Source: Bacilli bacterium PM5-9 (GTDB lineage: Bacteria; Bacillota_I; Bacilli_A; JAJDGJ01). From it: DNA of 47,915 bases. The DNA is taken from the NCBI GenBank assembly GCA_029893765.1, contig JARXZD010000010.1, forward strand, positions 1-47,915. The letters are read 5' to 3'. The position numbers were made by a program, and so were the translations under genes. Every line of letters starts with the position of its first letter. The stretch's first letter is position 1. Positions 25,267 through 35,129 of the stretch are shown here, piece after piece. A model generated the notes under the pieces. The model did not search any database and had not been told where the DNA came from. It saw nothing but the letters and a program-made list of their open reading frames with translations.

Positions 25267-26859
25267 TTATTTTATGTGATCGCTACCATCGTCTGGGAAC
25301 ATTGCCCATCCAGTTGCTGCTGCAATAACTTCTACAGCAGGGTTTAGTAAGTTAAAGAATGCAAATGGTGCATATGCAAACGAGTTAACTCCTAAGAATC
25401 CTGACATTGTAGCCCCACAAGTATTCCATGGAACTAATGCTGAAGTTAAAGTACCACCTGATTCAAGTACACGTGATTGAACTCTAGGTGCAAGATTTAA
25501 TTTTCTAAATCCATCTTTATACATTCTACCTGGAAGAACGATTGATACATATTGGTCAGATGCTAAGATATTAACAGCAAATCCAGTTAAGATTGAAGTT
25601 AATACTAAAGACCAAGGTCTACTAATTAATCCTTTTAATGAATCAACTAATGAAACTAACATACCACTAGCTTCCATAGCTCCACCAAAGCACATAGCAC
25701 ATAAGATTAATGATACAGTCCATAACATTGAATCTAATCCACCACGAGTTAATAATGCTTGAATATCTAATAATACTTGAGCATCAAATCCTAATGTAGC
25801 AGCTTTTGCTTGATCTAAAACATCCATAGCTCCTTGTCCATCAGCAGGTGCTGCAGTAAAGAACTCCATTCCATTATAGAAAGTACCACCATCAACTAGG
25901 CTATACTCACTAAAGAATGTTCCAATTGCATCTGCAGCTGGTAATGTAGAACCATCAAATTCATATCCATAGTGTAATTGTCCAATAATAGTTGGAATAT
26001 CAGTTACACCTTGAATAGCTACTGTACAAATAATACCTAAAGCAGTTGCTAAGAATAATCCTGGAATTGCAGGTAATTTAAAAGCAACCATTCCAACAAT
26101 AACACATGGTGGAATAAGTAATAATAAGTTAATAGTAAATGCTGAATCTAAAACATCTTGTAATGCTTTAATTCCACTTAAATCAGCTCCAGCATCTTTA
26201 ACAACCATAAATCCAAGTACAATATACATAACGATTGCAATTAGATATGAAGGAACAGTAGTATATAACATTGATTTAATATGATCAAATAATGTTGTAC
26301 CAGCTAATGCAGGTGCTAAGTTTGTAGTATCAGATAATGGAGACATTTTATCACCAAAATATGCACCAGAAACGATAGAACCAGCAGCCATTGCCATATT
26401 AATATCTAATGCTTTTGCAATACCAACTAATGCAATACCAATTGTACCAGCTGTAGTCCAAGAAGAACCAGTTGCTAAAGCAACGATACTTGATAATAGT
26501 ACTGCTGTAACAAAGAAGAACTTAGGATTGATAACACCTAATCCATAATAAATCATTGCTTGAACAACACCACCAGTAATCCATGAAGCAATTAACATAC
26601 CAATTACAAGTAAAATAATACATGCTTGCATTGCCATCATAATTGATTGCATCATACCTTTTTCAATAGTATCCCATTTCGTACCATCAATTACAGCAAA
26701 GAATGCTGCAGCGATTGTACCTGAAATAAGTGCTAAATGTGGATCTGCTCCCGCTACACTAATGAAATAGTATAGGAATAATACTAATAATACTAATACA
26801 ATTAATCCGTAAATTTTTCGCCTAGAGGTAACCTCAGGCATTAAAACGTCATCGTTCAT
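25267..26859 (-). CDS. nhaC: Na+/H+ antiporter NhaC
   Basis: A 530-residue antiporter with about twelve helices. The NhaC family region TGSSWTTAGTIGIALVGIA (about 130-150), the GAYFGDKMSPLSDTTNLA segment (about 165-182), and the second-repeat LESGGTLTSALVPWNTCGA (about 463-481) are intact. NhaC exchanges Na+ for protons and supports pH and sodium balance. Homologues are found with ornithine-degradation genes in clostridia, consistent with handling the ion or pH load of amino-acid fermentation. It has its own promoter (26961-26989) and terminator; GAGGAG lies 11 nt before the ATG. Confidence 0.95.
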   Translation of the reverse strand: MNDDVLMPEVTSRRKIYGLIVLVLLVLFLYYFISVAGADPHLALISGTIAAAFFAVIDGTKWDTIEKGMMQSIMMAMQACIILLVIGMLIASWITGGVVQAMIYYGLGVINPKFFFVTAVLLSSIVALATGSSWTTAGTIGIALVGIAKALDINMAMAAGSIVSGAYFGDKMSPLSDTTNLAPALAGTTLFDHIKSMLYTTVPSYLIAIVMYIVLGFMVVKDAGADLSGIKALQDVLDSAFTINLLLLIPPCVIVGMVAFKLPAIPGLFLATALGIICTVAIQGVTDIPTIIGQLHYGYEFDGSTLPAADAIGTFFSEYSLVDGGTFYNGMEFFTAAPADGQGAMDVLDQAKAATLGFDAQVLLDIQALLTRGGLDSMLWTVSLILCAMCFGGAMEASGMLVSLVDSLKGLISRPWSLVLTSILTGFAVNILASDQYVSIVLPGRMYKDGFRKLNLAPRVQSRVLESGGTLTSALVPWNTCGATMSGFLGVNSFAYAPFAFFNLLNPAVEVIAAATGWAMFPDDGSDHIK

Positions 26860-26960
26860 AAAAATTAAAACTCCTCTCTCATTAAATCAAGACAAGTTAA
26901 TTTATAAGATTTAAACAATTCAATATCCTATCAACTAACTACTCTTAATTTTATAGTTAA

Positions 26961-26989
26961 ATGATACCCCAATTACACACTTTTGTCTA
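26961..26989 (-). promoter_or_regulatory. putative nhaC promoter
   Basis: On the minus strand TAGACA (26989-26984), a 17-bp spacer, and TATCAT (26966-26961), each one mismatch from consensus. This leaves an untranslated leader of about 95 nt. Confidence 0.6.
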
Positions 26990-27308
26990 TAATTTGAACA
27001 TCTTTTTTTTATTATTTATTTATTATACTTACCATAGATAAAAATTATACTTAATAAATATATCATTATATATGAGAAAAGCAAATAAAAGCCAAAAAAC
27101 TGCCTTTTAAAGCGTTATATTGGGTTTTTTTAATATTTTTTTTAAAAAAACTAAAAAAAATATTTTTATAAAAAAATGATTAAAAATAAATTCTCACTTG
27201 TAAATTAAAAAATTATAAATTTTTTTTATTTCAAGAGGTCAAATTTATCAATTCGAAATTCAGTAATTGTCTATATTTTAAGTGTTTTCACCATACTTTT
27301 TTAATAGT
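26990..27308. other. AT-rich intergenic region between nhaC and orr
   Basis: No gene is supported here. The region is nearly all A and T from 27000 to 27240 and contains a perfect 12-bp A/T hairpin, AATATTTTTTTT (27132-27143) with AAAAAAAATATT (27153-27164). I see no riboswitch, repeat family or RNA gene in it. Confidence 0.6.
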
Positions 27309-27338
27309 AAAAAAAACGACGCAAATTAGAGTCGTTTT
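27309..27338 (-). terminator. terminator of the ornithine operon
   Basis: On the minus strand AAAACGAC (27338-27331) pairs with GTCGTTTT (27320-27313), followed by T residues complementary to the A-run at 27309-27316. Confidence 0.88.
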
Positions 27339-27343
27339 CTTGT

Positions 27344-28402
27344 TTAAAGGATATGTTTATTTACATATTTTGAAGTAAATAAACTTAAAATTCCACCGTA
27401 TTTCAATCTAAATAATAAAGTATCTCCTACTTTATATTTATTACTTGGAACTTCTAAGATTAAATGATCAGAACTAGAACCAAGAATTGTAACATCTTTA
27501 TCTAATGCAAAAATATCATCTTGAGAGACATCTTGTCTTCCAATAGCTACAATTGCACGTGTGTGGATACCGACATCTTCATATTCAACAACTTCACCAA
27601 ATGCATTAACACCAAGCTCACCAATAGGGTAAGATGGTTTTTCTTTTATCTCAATAATTTGAGCTTCTAATTGAAAAACATCATAATACATATTTGGTAT
27701 TTCTTTTGAATAAGCAGCTTCAATTCCACTAATGAAAGCATCACCAACTCTTAAATTAGTTACACCACTAGGCATAATGTTTTCTAAATGAAGGTAAATA
27801 CTACTTGAGTTACCACCAGAAATAACTGGTATTTCAATATTGAATTCTTTTTCTAAATCTTCTTTAATATCAACTAAAATTTGAACCGTATCTTTTGTTG
27901 GGATTACAGAACCATAACATGTAACATTAAGTCCTAAACCAATAAGATTAACGCGATCAAATTCAAGAATTTCTTTTACAAAGCTTTTATAATCTGAATC
28001 AAACATTATACCTTCTCTTAAATCACCAACATCAATCATTAAAATAATATCATGAGTAGTATTTGCTTTAAGACAAGCTTCATTAATAAGTTTAATTGTA
28101 CTTATTTCTGAGTTTAATGATCTATCAGCATATTTTACTAACTCATCAACTTCATCAGGCATCGGTAACCTTAGTTGCATTGTTGTAACATCTGGATATT
28201 TTTCTTTAATAGATTTAATGTTTTGAATTCTTGAATCAGCAAATGTTCTAATACCCCAACTATATAATTTATCAATAATTGGACCATAAGCACTATATGC
28301 TTTTGTTACAATGAATAATTCATCTAAATAACTAAATTCATTAAATAAATGATTAACATTGTGATGGAAATGTTCCATATTTATATTTATTCTTGGGTAC
28401 AA
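27344..28402 (-). CDS. orr: ornithine racemase
   Basis: A 352-residue PLP enzyme of the alanine-racemase N-terminal barrel family. It interconverts L- and D-ornithine, needed because the aminomutase uses the D form. The PLP lysine is in FIVTKAYSAYG (Lys34), and the opening YPRININ matches the family start. The start codon is TTG (28402), 8 nt after AAGGAGG and overlapping the reactivase gene by 16 nt; the first in-frame ATG (28378) would cut conserved residues. Last gene of the ornithine operon. A general alanine racemase is unlikely given length and context. Confidence 0.92.
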   Translation of the reverse strand: MYPRININMEHFHHNVNHLFNEFSYLDELFIVTKAYSAYGPIIDKLYSWGIRTFADSRIQNIKSIKEKYPDVTTMQLRLPMPDEVDELVKYADRSLNSEISTIKLINEACLKANTTHDIILMIDVGDLREGIMFDSDYKSFVKEILEFDRVNLIGLGLNVTCYGSVIPTKDTVQILVDIKEDLEKEFNIEIPVISGGNSSSIYLHLENIMPSGVTNLRVGDAFISGIEAAYSKEIPNMYYDVFQLEAQIIEIKEKPSYPIGELGVNAFGEVVEYEDVGIHTRAIVAIGRQDVSQDDIFALDKDVTILGSSSDHLILEVPSNKYKVGDTLLFRLKYGGILSLFTSKYVNKHIL

Positions 28403-29766
28403 GTTAGTGACCTCCTTATTAAATTAACTGCTGCTTTTGGATTTATTTTAGAAATAATACCAGCGCTTGCTAAAATATAATCGTTATCTTTTAAGATTGT
28501 AACTTGTTCAGTTGGCAATAATTTTATATCAGAGTTTCTAGCGATGATATCTTGAACAAGAGTTTCTGTATCAGGTAATCTTGTTAAAGCACCACCAGTT
28601 AAAATTACATATTTAACATTTGTTAAGTCTTTTCCTTCAGCCATTTTTTTAGCTCCTGAAATAGTAAATAAATTCCTAAAATCTCCGGCATGACGTAATA
28701 AGGAAGTCTCGGTTGCATACTCACAAAGTAATCTAGTAAATTGTTTTTCTAAATCAGTTTCAGGAATTGGCTTAATGTTAACATATAAATCATTAACTTC
28801 TTCTTCACTAATATTTAATTTTTTTGCCATATCACGATGATTCATATTTTCATAGACATTTTTAGCATTTACATATAATCCTAAATCACCTTCAACTGTT
28901 CTTTTAGCTTCTGGTTCAGGATTTATTAAAATTCTAGTAATATCTTCTGAGCCTTGAGTTACTGAGTGAATATCAGTAGTAGCACCACCAACATCAATTG
29001 TAACTAAATCGCCAATAGCTTCTTTTAAAACTTTTGAAGCTTCCATAACAGCACCTGGAGTAGGGATGATATGTTGTTTTACCATATCACGAATTTTTGA
29101 CATACCTTTAGCTTTAGTAATATGTTTTTCAAAAGTGTCATGGATAATTTTTCTAACAGGTTCAACATTTAAAACATCAATTGATGGATAAACATTTTCT
29201 GTAATTGTTACTAAATCTTCCATATTGTATTCTTTTGCTAAAAAAACCACATCATCATGATTTGCGATATTTCCGCAATAAATAATGGGCACATCTAATT
29301 TTAATTCAAGTATTTTTTGCATATTATATAATGCAGTTTGTTTTTCACCATAATCAACACCACCAGCAACTAATATAATATTAGGGGGTGTATTTTTAAG
29401 CTTTAATAAATCTAAGTCACTCATGATTCCAGCAGTAATATTTTGAATGTTTGAGCCAGCTCCTAAAGCAGCTTCTTTAGCTGCTTTAGCAGTCATATCA
29501 TAGACAAGTCCATGAACGCTCATTTTTAAACCACCTGCAGCAGATGATGTAGCAAGGAAGTCATTATATTCAAGAGAATCGACTCCTAATTTGGCTTTTA
29601 AGTCATTTATAGCTTCATTTAAACCAATATTTACATCATCTTCAGCAATAGTAGTTCGATATTGACCTTGTCCAATAAAAACTGGAGTGTCACTATCTAG
29701 ATTGTCAAAGGCATTTACAACAGTAGTAGTACTACCAATTTCTGCAACTAAGACATCAATATTCAT
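28387..29766 (-). CDS. MutL/GlmL-type reactivating factor
   Basis: A 459-residue ATPase-like protein of the glutamate mutase L (GlmL/MutL) family. An actin-fold phosphate loop opens the protein (LVAEIGSTTTVVNAF, 6-20), and DVGGATTDIHSV (about 258-269) is the second; AGGVDYGEKQTALYN and TGGALTRLPD also fit the family. Members are found beside B12-dependent mutases and are thought to swap damaged cobalamin or rescue inactivated enzyme. Its position directly after oraE fits reactivation of ornithine aminomutase (inference). Only 3 nt separate it from oraE; the ribosome site is weak. Confidence 0.88.
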   Translation of the reverse strand: MNIDVLVAEIGSTTTVVNAFDNLDSDTPVFIGQGQYRTTIAEDDVNIGLNEAINDLKAKLGVDSLEYNDFLATSSAAGGLKMSVHGLVYDMTAKAAKEAALGAGSNIQNITAGIMSDLDLLKLKNTPPNIILVAGGVDYGEKQTALYNMQKILELKLDVPIIYCGNIANHDDVVFLAKEYNMEDLVTITENVYPSIDVLNVEPVRKIIHDTFEKHITKAKGMSKIRDMVKQHIIPTPGAVMEASKVLKEAIGDLVTIDVGGATTDIHSVTQGSEDITRILINPEPEAKRTVEGDLGLYVNAKNVYENMNHRDMAKKLNISEEEVNDLYVNIKPIPETDLEKQFTRLLCEYATETSLLRHAGDFRNLFTISGAKKMAEGKDLTNVKYVILTGGALTRLPDTETLVQDIIARNSDIKLLPTEQVTILKDNDYILASAGIISKINPKAAVNLIRRSLTCTQE

Positions 29767-29769
29767 ATA

Positions 29770-31965
29770 TTATTTACCTTGTTTTTCTTTTAATGCTTTA
29801 ACAAGTGCAGTCGCAACATGAACACCTTTTGTTCCACGACCAAATCCAGCATCTGCTCCATTTTTAATAGCAGTTTCTGGAGTAACTTGTGTTCCACCAA
29901 CAATAATTACTAATTTGTCTCTTACACCTTTTTCAGTAGCGTAATCTACAAGTTTTTTCATATTTTTGTAGTGGATATCATCATGAGAGATAATAGTTGA
30001 GATTAAAATTGCTTTTGCATTTAACTCAATTGCAGCATCAACCATTTTTTCGATTGGTACTGAAGTTCCTAAATATTCATATGTGATACCATATCTTTCA
30101 ATACCACCATGTTTAATATCAATGATTTCTCTTAAACCAACTGAATGCTCATCTTGTCCAATTGTTCCTGCAACTACAAGAATAGGATTATCATTTACAA
30201 AATCAGTGATTTCTTTATCTGACATTACTTCTGGTTCTTCTTGAATATCTAAAGTATCGATATCGATATCAAATGGAACACGTCCTTTGAATTGAATTCT
30301 TGTTCCTTCAGCAGGGTGAAGAATTTCAGTATGAATTACTTCAACATCTTCAAGATTCATTTTCTTACCTAATTCTAATGCAGCTGCTTGAGCAACCATT
30401 TTTGAAGTAGGGAAGAATAAGTCAACTGCAACAATTCCATCAGCTAACCATTCAACTTCAGGTTTAAGTAAATTCGAATTACGATATTGTTTGTTTTCTT
30501 CTAAACGAACATGAACATTATCAGTTTCATCTAATTCACCAATGAATGTTACTAAATCAAGGTTTTCAAGAGTACATTCACCGATTAATTCTAAATGATC
30601 TTTAACGTTATATTGTTCAAAGTTATTGTAACCATAGTGAGCAGCAACTGGAGCTAAATAATCTTCATCACGAACAAAGATAGCATCTGCACCAATTCCT
30701 CCTTCAGGATCACGAGCAATACCATCACCATTACGTTCTGGGAAGAATCCACTATCAATGAATGATGCATTACCTACAGCTTCAAAGTATCCACCTTGAG
30801 CTAAGATATCTTCCATATAAAGAATTGCTCTTTCTTTTAATTGACGAACTTCATCTCCAAGTTCACCATCAAGATTTAAATTAACTAATTCTCTTAAATT
30901 ATCCATACCAACAAGTGCTTGTTTAGCAGTATCAACAGCTTCAATGTTGAAGATATGCCAAGGTACATTACGTCCTTCATCAGGAGTGATTGTTGATTGA
31001 ACATCAGCACTAGTTAAACGTGAAACTAATAAGTTTAATACGTGAGTAACTGTTGCTTCACGAGTTGATGAATCCATGTATTTTGTATTCATTTGTGCTC
31101 TCATTTTATATTTAGAGAATAAATTTCTTAATGCGATTGCATAAGGTAAGTTTAATCTAATGTCTGGTGCAGGTGGTGCAGCAGGTGGAACTGTTGATAA
31201 TAAGATATTCTCTGGTTTAATACCAATTTTTTCAGAGAATAATGAGTTGATAGCATGTTGTACTAATAACTCAGGCATAACATTCCATGCATCTTTTGCA
31301 GTAGCATTAGCATTATGAGCCCCATCAATTTGTGCAATATTTGCATATTGAATAATTTTTTTAGATTCTGCAGCATCAACAAATGATCTAACCATGTTAA
31401 TGTTACGATATAATACGTTATATTGTGGATCTTGGTGAGCCCCAGCTACACCTTCTTCAGCAAACATAACAGCAATCTCAGGTCCAGCAACCCCAGAAAT
31501 GTATGAATGATAATTAATTGGACGTCCAACTTCTTCTTCAATCATATCTAATGCTTTACGTTGTGCTCTAACTTGTTTTCTTGTTACTGGAATACCACCA
31601 ATACCTTGAGTAGTACCTTCAATTAGTCCATCAAAGTGTGATTGTCCAGCAGTTCTAATAACCATGATATGGTCAGCACCATGCCATGCAGCCATACGCA
31701 TACGTCTAATATCATCTTCAAAACGTCCTGATGCGATTTCAGTTGTGATTACACAATCAGGTTGTGGATCAATATTTTGTAAACTACGTGCAGATGGTAG
31801 TGGTACAGAATTTTTTAAAGGTGAACCACTTTCATAATAAACGAAGTCTCCATATTGATGAGCTCCAGCATCACGCCAAACCCATCCTCTTTCACGGTGT
31901 TTTGGACGATAGTTTTCAATATCTTTTAATATTTCTTCAACATCTATTTTTTTATTGATATCCAT
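29770..31965 (-). CDS. oraE: D-ornithine 4,5-aminomutase, large subunit
   Basis: A 731-residue subunit carrying the barrel and the B12-binding domain. With OraS it converts D-ornithine to 2,4-diaminopentanoate using adenosylcobalamin and PLP. The cobalamin motif DEHSVG has His607, and Lys618 lies 11 residues later, the same spacing as His618 and Lys629 in the C. sticklandii enzyme, where these bind cobalt and PLP. SxL (LISTII, about 654-659) and Gly-Gly (VIIVGG) loops complete the Rossmann domain. AGGAGGG precedes the ATG; it starts 1 nt after oraS. Confidence 0.96.
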   Translation of the reverse strand: MDINKKIDVEEILKDIENYRPKHRERGWVWRDAGAHQYGDFVYYESGSPLKNSVPLPSARSLQNIDPQPDCVITTEIASGRFEDDIRRMRMAAWHGADHIMVIRTAGQSHFDGLIEGTTQGIGGIPVTRKQVRAQRKALDMIEEEVGRPINYHSYISGVAGPEIAVMFAEEGVAGAHQDPQYNVLYRNINMVRSFVDAAESKKIIQYANIAQIDGAHNANATAKDAWNVMPELLVQHAINSLFSEKIGIKPENILLSTVPPAAPPAPDIRLNLPYAIALRNLFSKYKMRAQMNTKYMDSSTREATVTHVLNLLVSRLTSADVQSTITPDEGRNVPWHIFNIEAVDTAKQALVGMDNLRELVNLNLDGELGDEVRQLKERAILYMEDILAQGGYFEAVGNASFIDSGFFPERNGDGIARDPEGGIGADAIFVRDEDYLAPVAAHYGYNNFEQYNVKDHLELIGECTLENLDLVTFIGELDETDNVHVRLEENKQYRNSNLLKPEVEWLADGIVAVDLFFPTSKMVAQAAALELGKKMNLEDVEVIHTEILHPAEGTRIQFKGRVPFDIDIDTLDIQEEPEVMSDKEITDFVNDNPILVVAGTIGQDEHSVGLREIIDIKHGGIERYGITYEYLGTSVPIEKMVDAAIELNAKAILISTIISHDDIHYKNMKKLVDYATEKGVRDKLVIIVGGTQVTPETAIKNGADAGFGRGTKGVHVATALVKALKEKQGK

Positions 31966-31966
31966 C

Positions 31967-32338
31967 TTATTTGCCCTCCTTGAAGTATTTTGTTACGCTG
32001 TCCCAATATTTTCCTTCAATTAGACCAAATCCAGCTTCTTTAATTGATACATTATTTTCTTTAGATGCTACATATACTACATGTCCAGCACCTTTTGGCA
32101 TTAAACCATAATCCATAACTTTTTCAACTAATGCTTTTGCTTCAATAGAAGAGAATCCAAGACGAAGTAGAACAGATCTTTCTACAGAAGGTGTTGTATT
32201 CTTTTTAGCTAAGTCAATAAGTGGGGCAATGATTTCATCAGTTAATGCCCAAAATCTATCATGGATTTCTTGATCGCTTAATTTTTCTAAATGTTTACGA
32301 TCTTCTAAAAACGTGTCTTCTTTACGTTGTACGCTCAT
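31967..32338 (-). CDS. oraS: D-ornithine 4,5-aminomutase, small subunit
   Basis: A 123-residue helical protein, close to the family length of about 120. It forms the heterodimer with OraE and caps its active site. The segments HLEKLSDQEIHDRFWALTDE (about 17-36) and TPSVERSVLLRLGFSS (about 49-64) are typical of OraS. GGAGG precedes the ATG. It lies between ortB (2 nt upstream) and oraE, preserving the order seen in ornithine-fermenting clostridia. Confidence 0.95.
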   Translation of the reverse strand: MSVQRKEDTFLEDRKHLEKLSDQEIHDRFWALTDEIIAPLIDLAKKNTTPSVERSVLLRLGFSSIEAKALVEKVMDYGLMPKGAGHVVYVASKENNVSIKEAGFGLIEGKYWDSVTKYFKEGK

Positions 32339-32340
32339 TA

Positions 32341-33759
32341 TTAAACCTCCAAAGTACTTAATAATTTATCTAAGTTTTCTCTATCAATTTTTAATTCTTC
32401 TTGTAGATATTTATATTCTACATCAGTTAAATCAGCAATTGATCTATTATATGTTTTTAACATTGTTTTTAAATAAGATGTTCTTAACTTATCTAAATCA
32501 ACAGTTGTTAATTTAATATCTTTTGGTGCAGCAGGGAATACGATATTTTCACCGTTTACTGATTCTGCTTGAGGATCACCAAATTTAATTTCAATTCCAT
32601 TTCTTTTAGCAAAAGAAATTTGAGAATTAATGTGTTTTCCAGCACCAGTATATTCTGATTCTTGAACTACAAGAATTTCATCTTCGTTCATTTCTTGTGC
32701 TAATTTGAATGCGGCTGCAAGTGAAGTGTTTCCTGCAGGCCCTCTTTCATAACCTTCAAGTTGTGCTAATGCTTCAGTTATATAGAATACTTCACCTTGT
32801 TCAACAAGATAATACTCATCAATATATCTTAATGGTCTAGCAGCAGATCTTAAAACATCACTTCTATCTGGGAATGTTGCAAATGGAATCCCAAATCCTG
32901 TATGTCCAGTTGTGAATGATTTTTTATTGAAATCATTATCACTAGCCATATGTAATCCTTTTAAGTTTACTGATGCTCCAACAACTCTTGTGCTTGATGC
33001 TCCTGATTTAATTAAACCACGCGCTGTACCTGTTAAGTTTCCACCACCAGCATTTGTACAAATAACTGCTTCAGGATATTTTCCATATTTTTCTTTACAT
33101 TCAGTTGCAATTTCGTATCCTAATGTTTCAACACCAGCGATTCCGAATGGTGAATATAATGAAGCATTGAAAAATCCTGTTTCGTCCATAACTGATAGTG
33201 CTTCAAAGAATAATTCTGGTCCAACAGTTGTTTGAATAACTTCAGCACCTAATGCTTCACATTTACGTGCCTTTTCAATAATTTCTGGTTGACCAACTTG
33301 TCTTGAATCATAACATTCTTGAATAATGATACACTCAAGACCTTGTTTAGCTGCTTGAGCAGCAACCCCAGCACCATAGTTTCCACTAGTAGCTGCGATA
33401 ATACCTTTATATCCTAATTTTTTTGCATGATATGCACTAACTGATGCACGTCTATCTTTAAAAGAACCTGAAACATTACATGCTTCATCTTTTAAGAAAA
33501 TACGAGCTCCTTTTCCAGCAGGTGCACATTTTCTAGCTAAAGCAGATAAGTTTTTCAATTCAACTAATGGTGTATTACCAACACCGTTTTCACGTTGGAT
33601 TTTAATAGCATCTTCTAATGAATATGCCATTTCATCCATCATTTTTTCATAATCGAAAGCTAAACCTTCTTGCTCATATTTACTAAAATCAATTCCTAAT
33701 GCTTTATTTAATATTTCTTCTCTTCGCGCCATTACTTGCTCAAATAAATTATCTTTCAT
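32341..33759 (-). CDS. ortB: 2-amino-4-ketopentanoate thiolase, beta subunit
   Basis: A 472-residue PLP enzyme of the threonine-synthase/tryptophan-synthase-beta fold. The PLP lysine is in GSFKDRR (Lys101), with the phosphate-binding SGNYGAG at about 145 and a glycine-rich NAGGGN loop near 237. With OrtA it cleaves 2-amino-4-oxopentanoate with CoA to D-alanine and acetyl-CoA. It overlaps ortA by 11 nt, typical of a tightly coupled pair. Threonine synthase is excluded by the ortA partner and cluster. Confidence 0.95.
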   Translation of the reverse strand: MKDNLFEQVMARREEILNKALGIDFSKYEQEGLAFDYEKMMDEMAYSLEDAIKIQRENGVGNTPLVELKNLSALARKCAPAGKGARIFLKDEACNVSGSFKDRRASVSAYHAKKLGYKGIIAATSGNYGAGVAAQAAKQGLECIIIQECYDSRQVGQPEIIEKARKCEALGAEVIQTTVGPELFFEALSVMDETGFFNASLYSPFGIAGVETLGYEIATECKEKYGKYPEAVICTNAGGGNLTGTARGLIKSGASSTRVVGASVNLKGLHMASDNDFNKKSFTTGHTGFGIPFATFPDRSDVLRSAARPLRYIDEYYLVEQGEVFYITEALAQLEGYERGPAGNTSLAAAFKLAQEMNEDEILVVQESEYTGAGKHINSQISFAKRNGIEIKFGDPQAESVNGENIVFPAAPKDIKLTTVDLDKLRTSYLKTMLKTYNRSIADLTDVEYKYLQEELKIDRENLDKLLSTLEV

Positions 33760-34033
33760 TTTTTAACCTCATATCTATTTCAACCATTTCTGGTAAGAAA
33801 TCTCCATAATTTAATTCATACATAGGATCTACCTCAACTAATTTTCCAGTGTCTTGACGCTTAGCCATTGAAATAATTGTAGCTTCTTCTCCTATTTCAC
33901 AATCATTTTGTAAAATTCCTTTAGTCCACATTTTAAATGGTACTGCTTTTGTATCATCAGGAATTTTAGCAGTTCTTTCACTTGCTTCAAGAATAGTTTT
34001 TTCTATTCTTACAAATGTTCCTTTTTTTATCAT
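33749..34033 (-). CDS. ortA: 2-amino-4-ketopentanoate thiolase, alpha subunit
   Basis: A 94-residue subunit of the thiolase. Family features are the opening KGTFVRIEKTIL (about 3-14), the DDTKAVPFKMWTKG segment (about 22-35), and the C-terminal YELNYGDFLPEM (about 72-83). It has no PLP site; catalysis depends on OrtB. AAAGGAG precedes the ATG. It sits between ord and ortB. Confidence 0.95.
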   Translation of the reverse strand: MIKKGTFVRIEKTILEASERTAKIPDDTKAVPFKMWTKGILQNDCEIGEEATIISMAKRQDTGKLVEVDPMYELNYGDFLPEMVEIDMRLKNER

Positions 34034-34055
34034 TTAGTATTACTCCTTTTTACTA

Positions 34056-35099
34056 TTATTTAATTAAATTTCTCATGTCTCCCATAATAGCTCTTGGTAC
34101 TGGTAAATCTAACATAGTTTTTAAACCAGCACTAGCATTGATTACGTGTGGAATCATGTTAACACACATAGCGATTGTTCCAATTCCACCATCAACTTCT
34201 GGAGTGATAGCCATGTTTACACGAGGATTACCTTCAAGTACAATGTAATCTCCTGTTTCAGTTCCACCTAAATGTGGTTCAATTTGTTGTGGATGTTGCA
34301 TATCAATAGTTACTTTTCCATCAACATAACCTTGAGCAGTCATGTTAACACCTGCTAAATGTCCAGCAGCAGCAAATCCATAAGGAGATTTACGATCAAC
34401 ATCAGTAACGATTGGTTTCATTTGTTGTTCAAATTTTTCTAAGTTGTATCCTAATCCATCAGCAATCATACCAACTGATTCTTTAAATCCAACATGTCCA
34501 GCTAATTCACCTTTAGCATTTAACTCATTGAATTTATCTAATGCCATACCAACACCTTGTTCTTCCATAACAGCTGGTCCAAAAGGTGATAAAGAGTTAA
34601 CACGACGAGCAGTAATGTGATTTACTTCTTCCATACATCCTGTTAAACATAATACTAATAAGTCCATAATTAAACCTGGGTTAATTCCAGTTCCTAAAAC
34701 ACTAACTCCATTTGCTTTTGCAATTTCGTCCATTTTTTTAGTTAATTCTGGCTCACCAGCACTTGGGTATGCCATTTCTTCTGCAGTTGAAACAACATTA
34801 ATTTTGTTTTCTAATAATTTAACAATTTTATCATAAGCATTTTTTGTGAAAGAGTCAGTTGCTAAAAGAGCAACATCAGCTTTAGTTGATGCGATTAATC
34901 CATCAATATCATCTGAGATAACAACATCTTTATGAGCATGTCCAGTAGCATTGATTACTTCTTTGAAGTTTTTTCCAACGCGATCTGGATGAGCATCACA
35001 GACACCAACTATTTCTACTCCTTCTTTTTTTAATAGCATTGTAGCCATTCCACTTCCCATAGCTCCAAAGCCCCAAATTAATACTTTAACTTTTTCCAT
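34056..35099 (-). CDS. ord: 2,4-diaminopentanoate dehydrogenase
   Basis: A 347-residue NAD(P)-dependent dehydrogenase that deaminates 2,4-diaminopentanoate to 2-amino-4-oxopentanoate. The Rossmann motif GFGAMGSG is at 10-17 and the TGINPGLIMD segment (about 141-150) follows; it is related to dihydrodipicolinate reductases. ATG 35099 is chosen, with GAGGA 6 nt upstream; an upstream in-frame codon at 35150 would start inside the operator region. First gene of the ornithine operon. Confidence 0.95.
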   Translation of the reverse strand: MEKVKVLIWGFGAMGSGMATMLLKKEGVEIVGVCDAHPDRVGKNFKEVINATGHAHKDVVISDDIDGLIASTKADVALLATDSFTKNAYDKIVKLLENKINVVSTAEEMAYPSAGEPELTKKMDEIAKANGVSVLGTGINPGLIMDLLVLCLTGCMEEVNHITARRVNSLSPFGPAVMEEQGVGMALDKFNELNAKGELAGHVGFKESVGMIADGLGYNLEKFEQQMKPIVTDVDRKSPYGFAAAGHLAGVNMTAQGYVDGKVTIDMQHPQQIEPHLGGTETGDYIVLEGNPRVNMAITPEVDGGIGTIAMCVNMIPHVINASAGLKTMLDLPVPRAIMGDMRNLIK

Positions 35100-35129
35100 T
35101 TTAAATCCTCTCTTTCTATTTTTTAACAT

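Noticed and set aside
34015-34248. Antisense open frame over ord and ortA
   Set aside because: Lies opposite clear coding genes with no ribosome site or recognisable domain.
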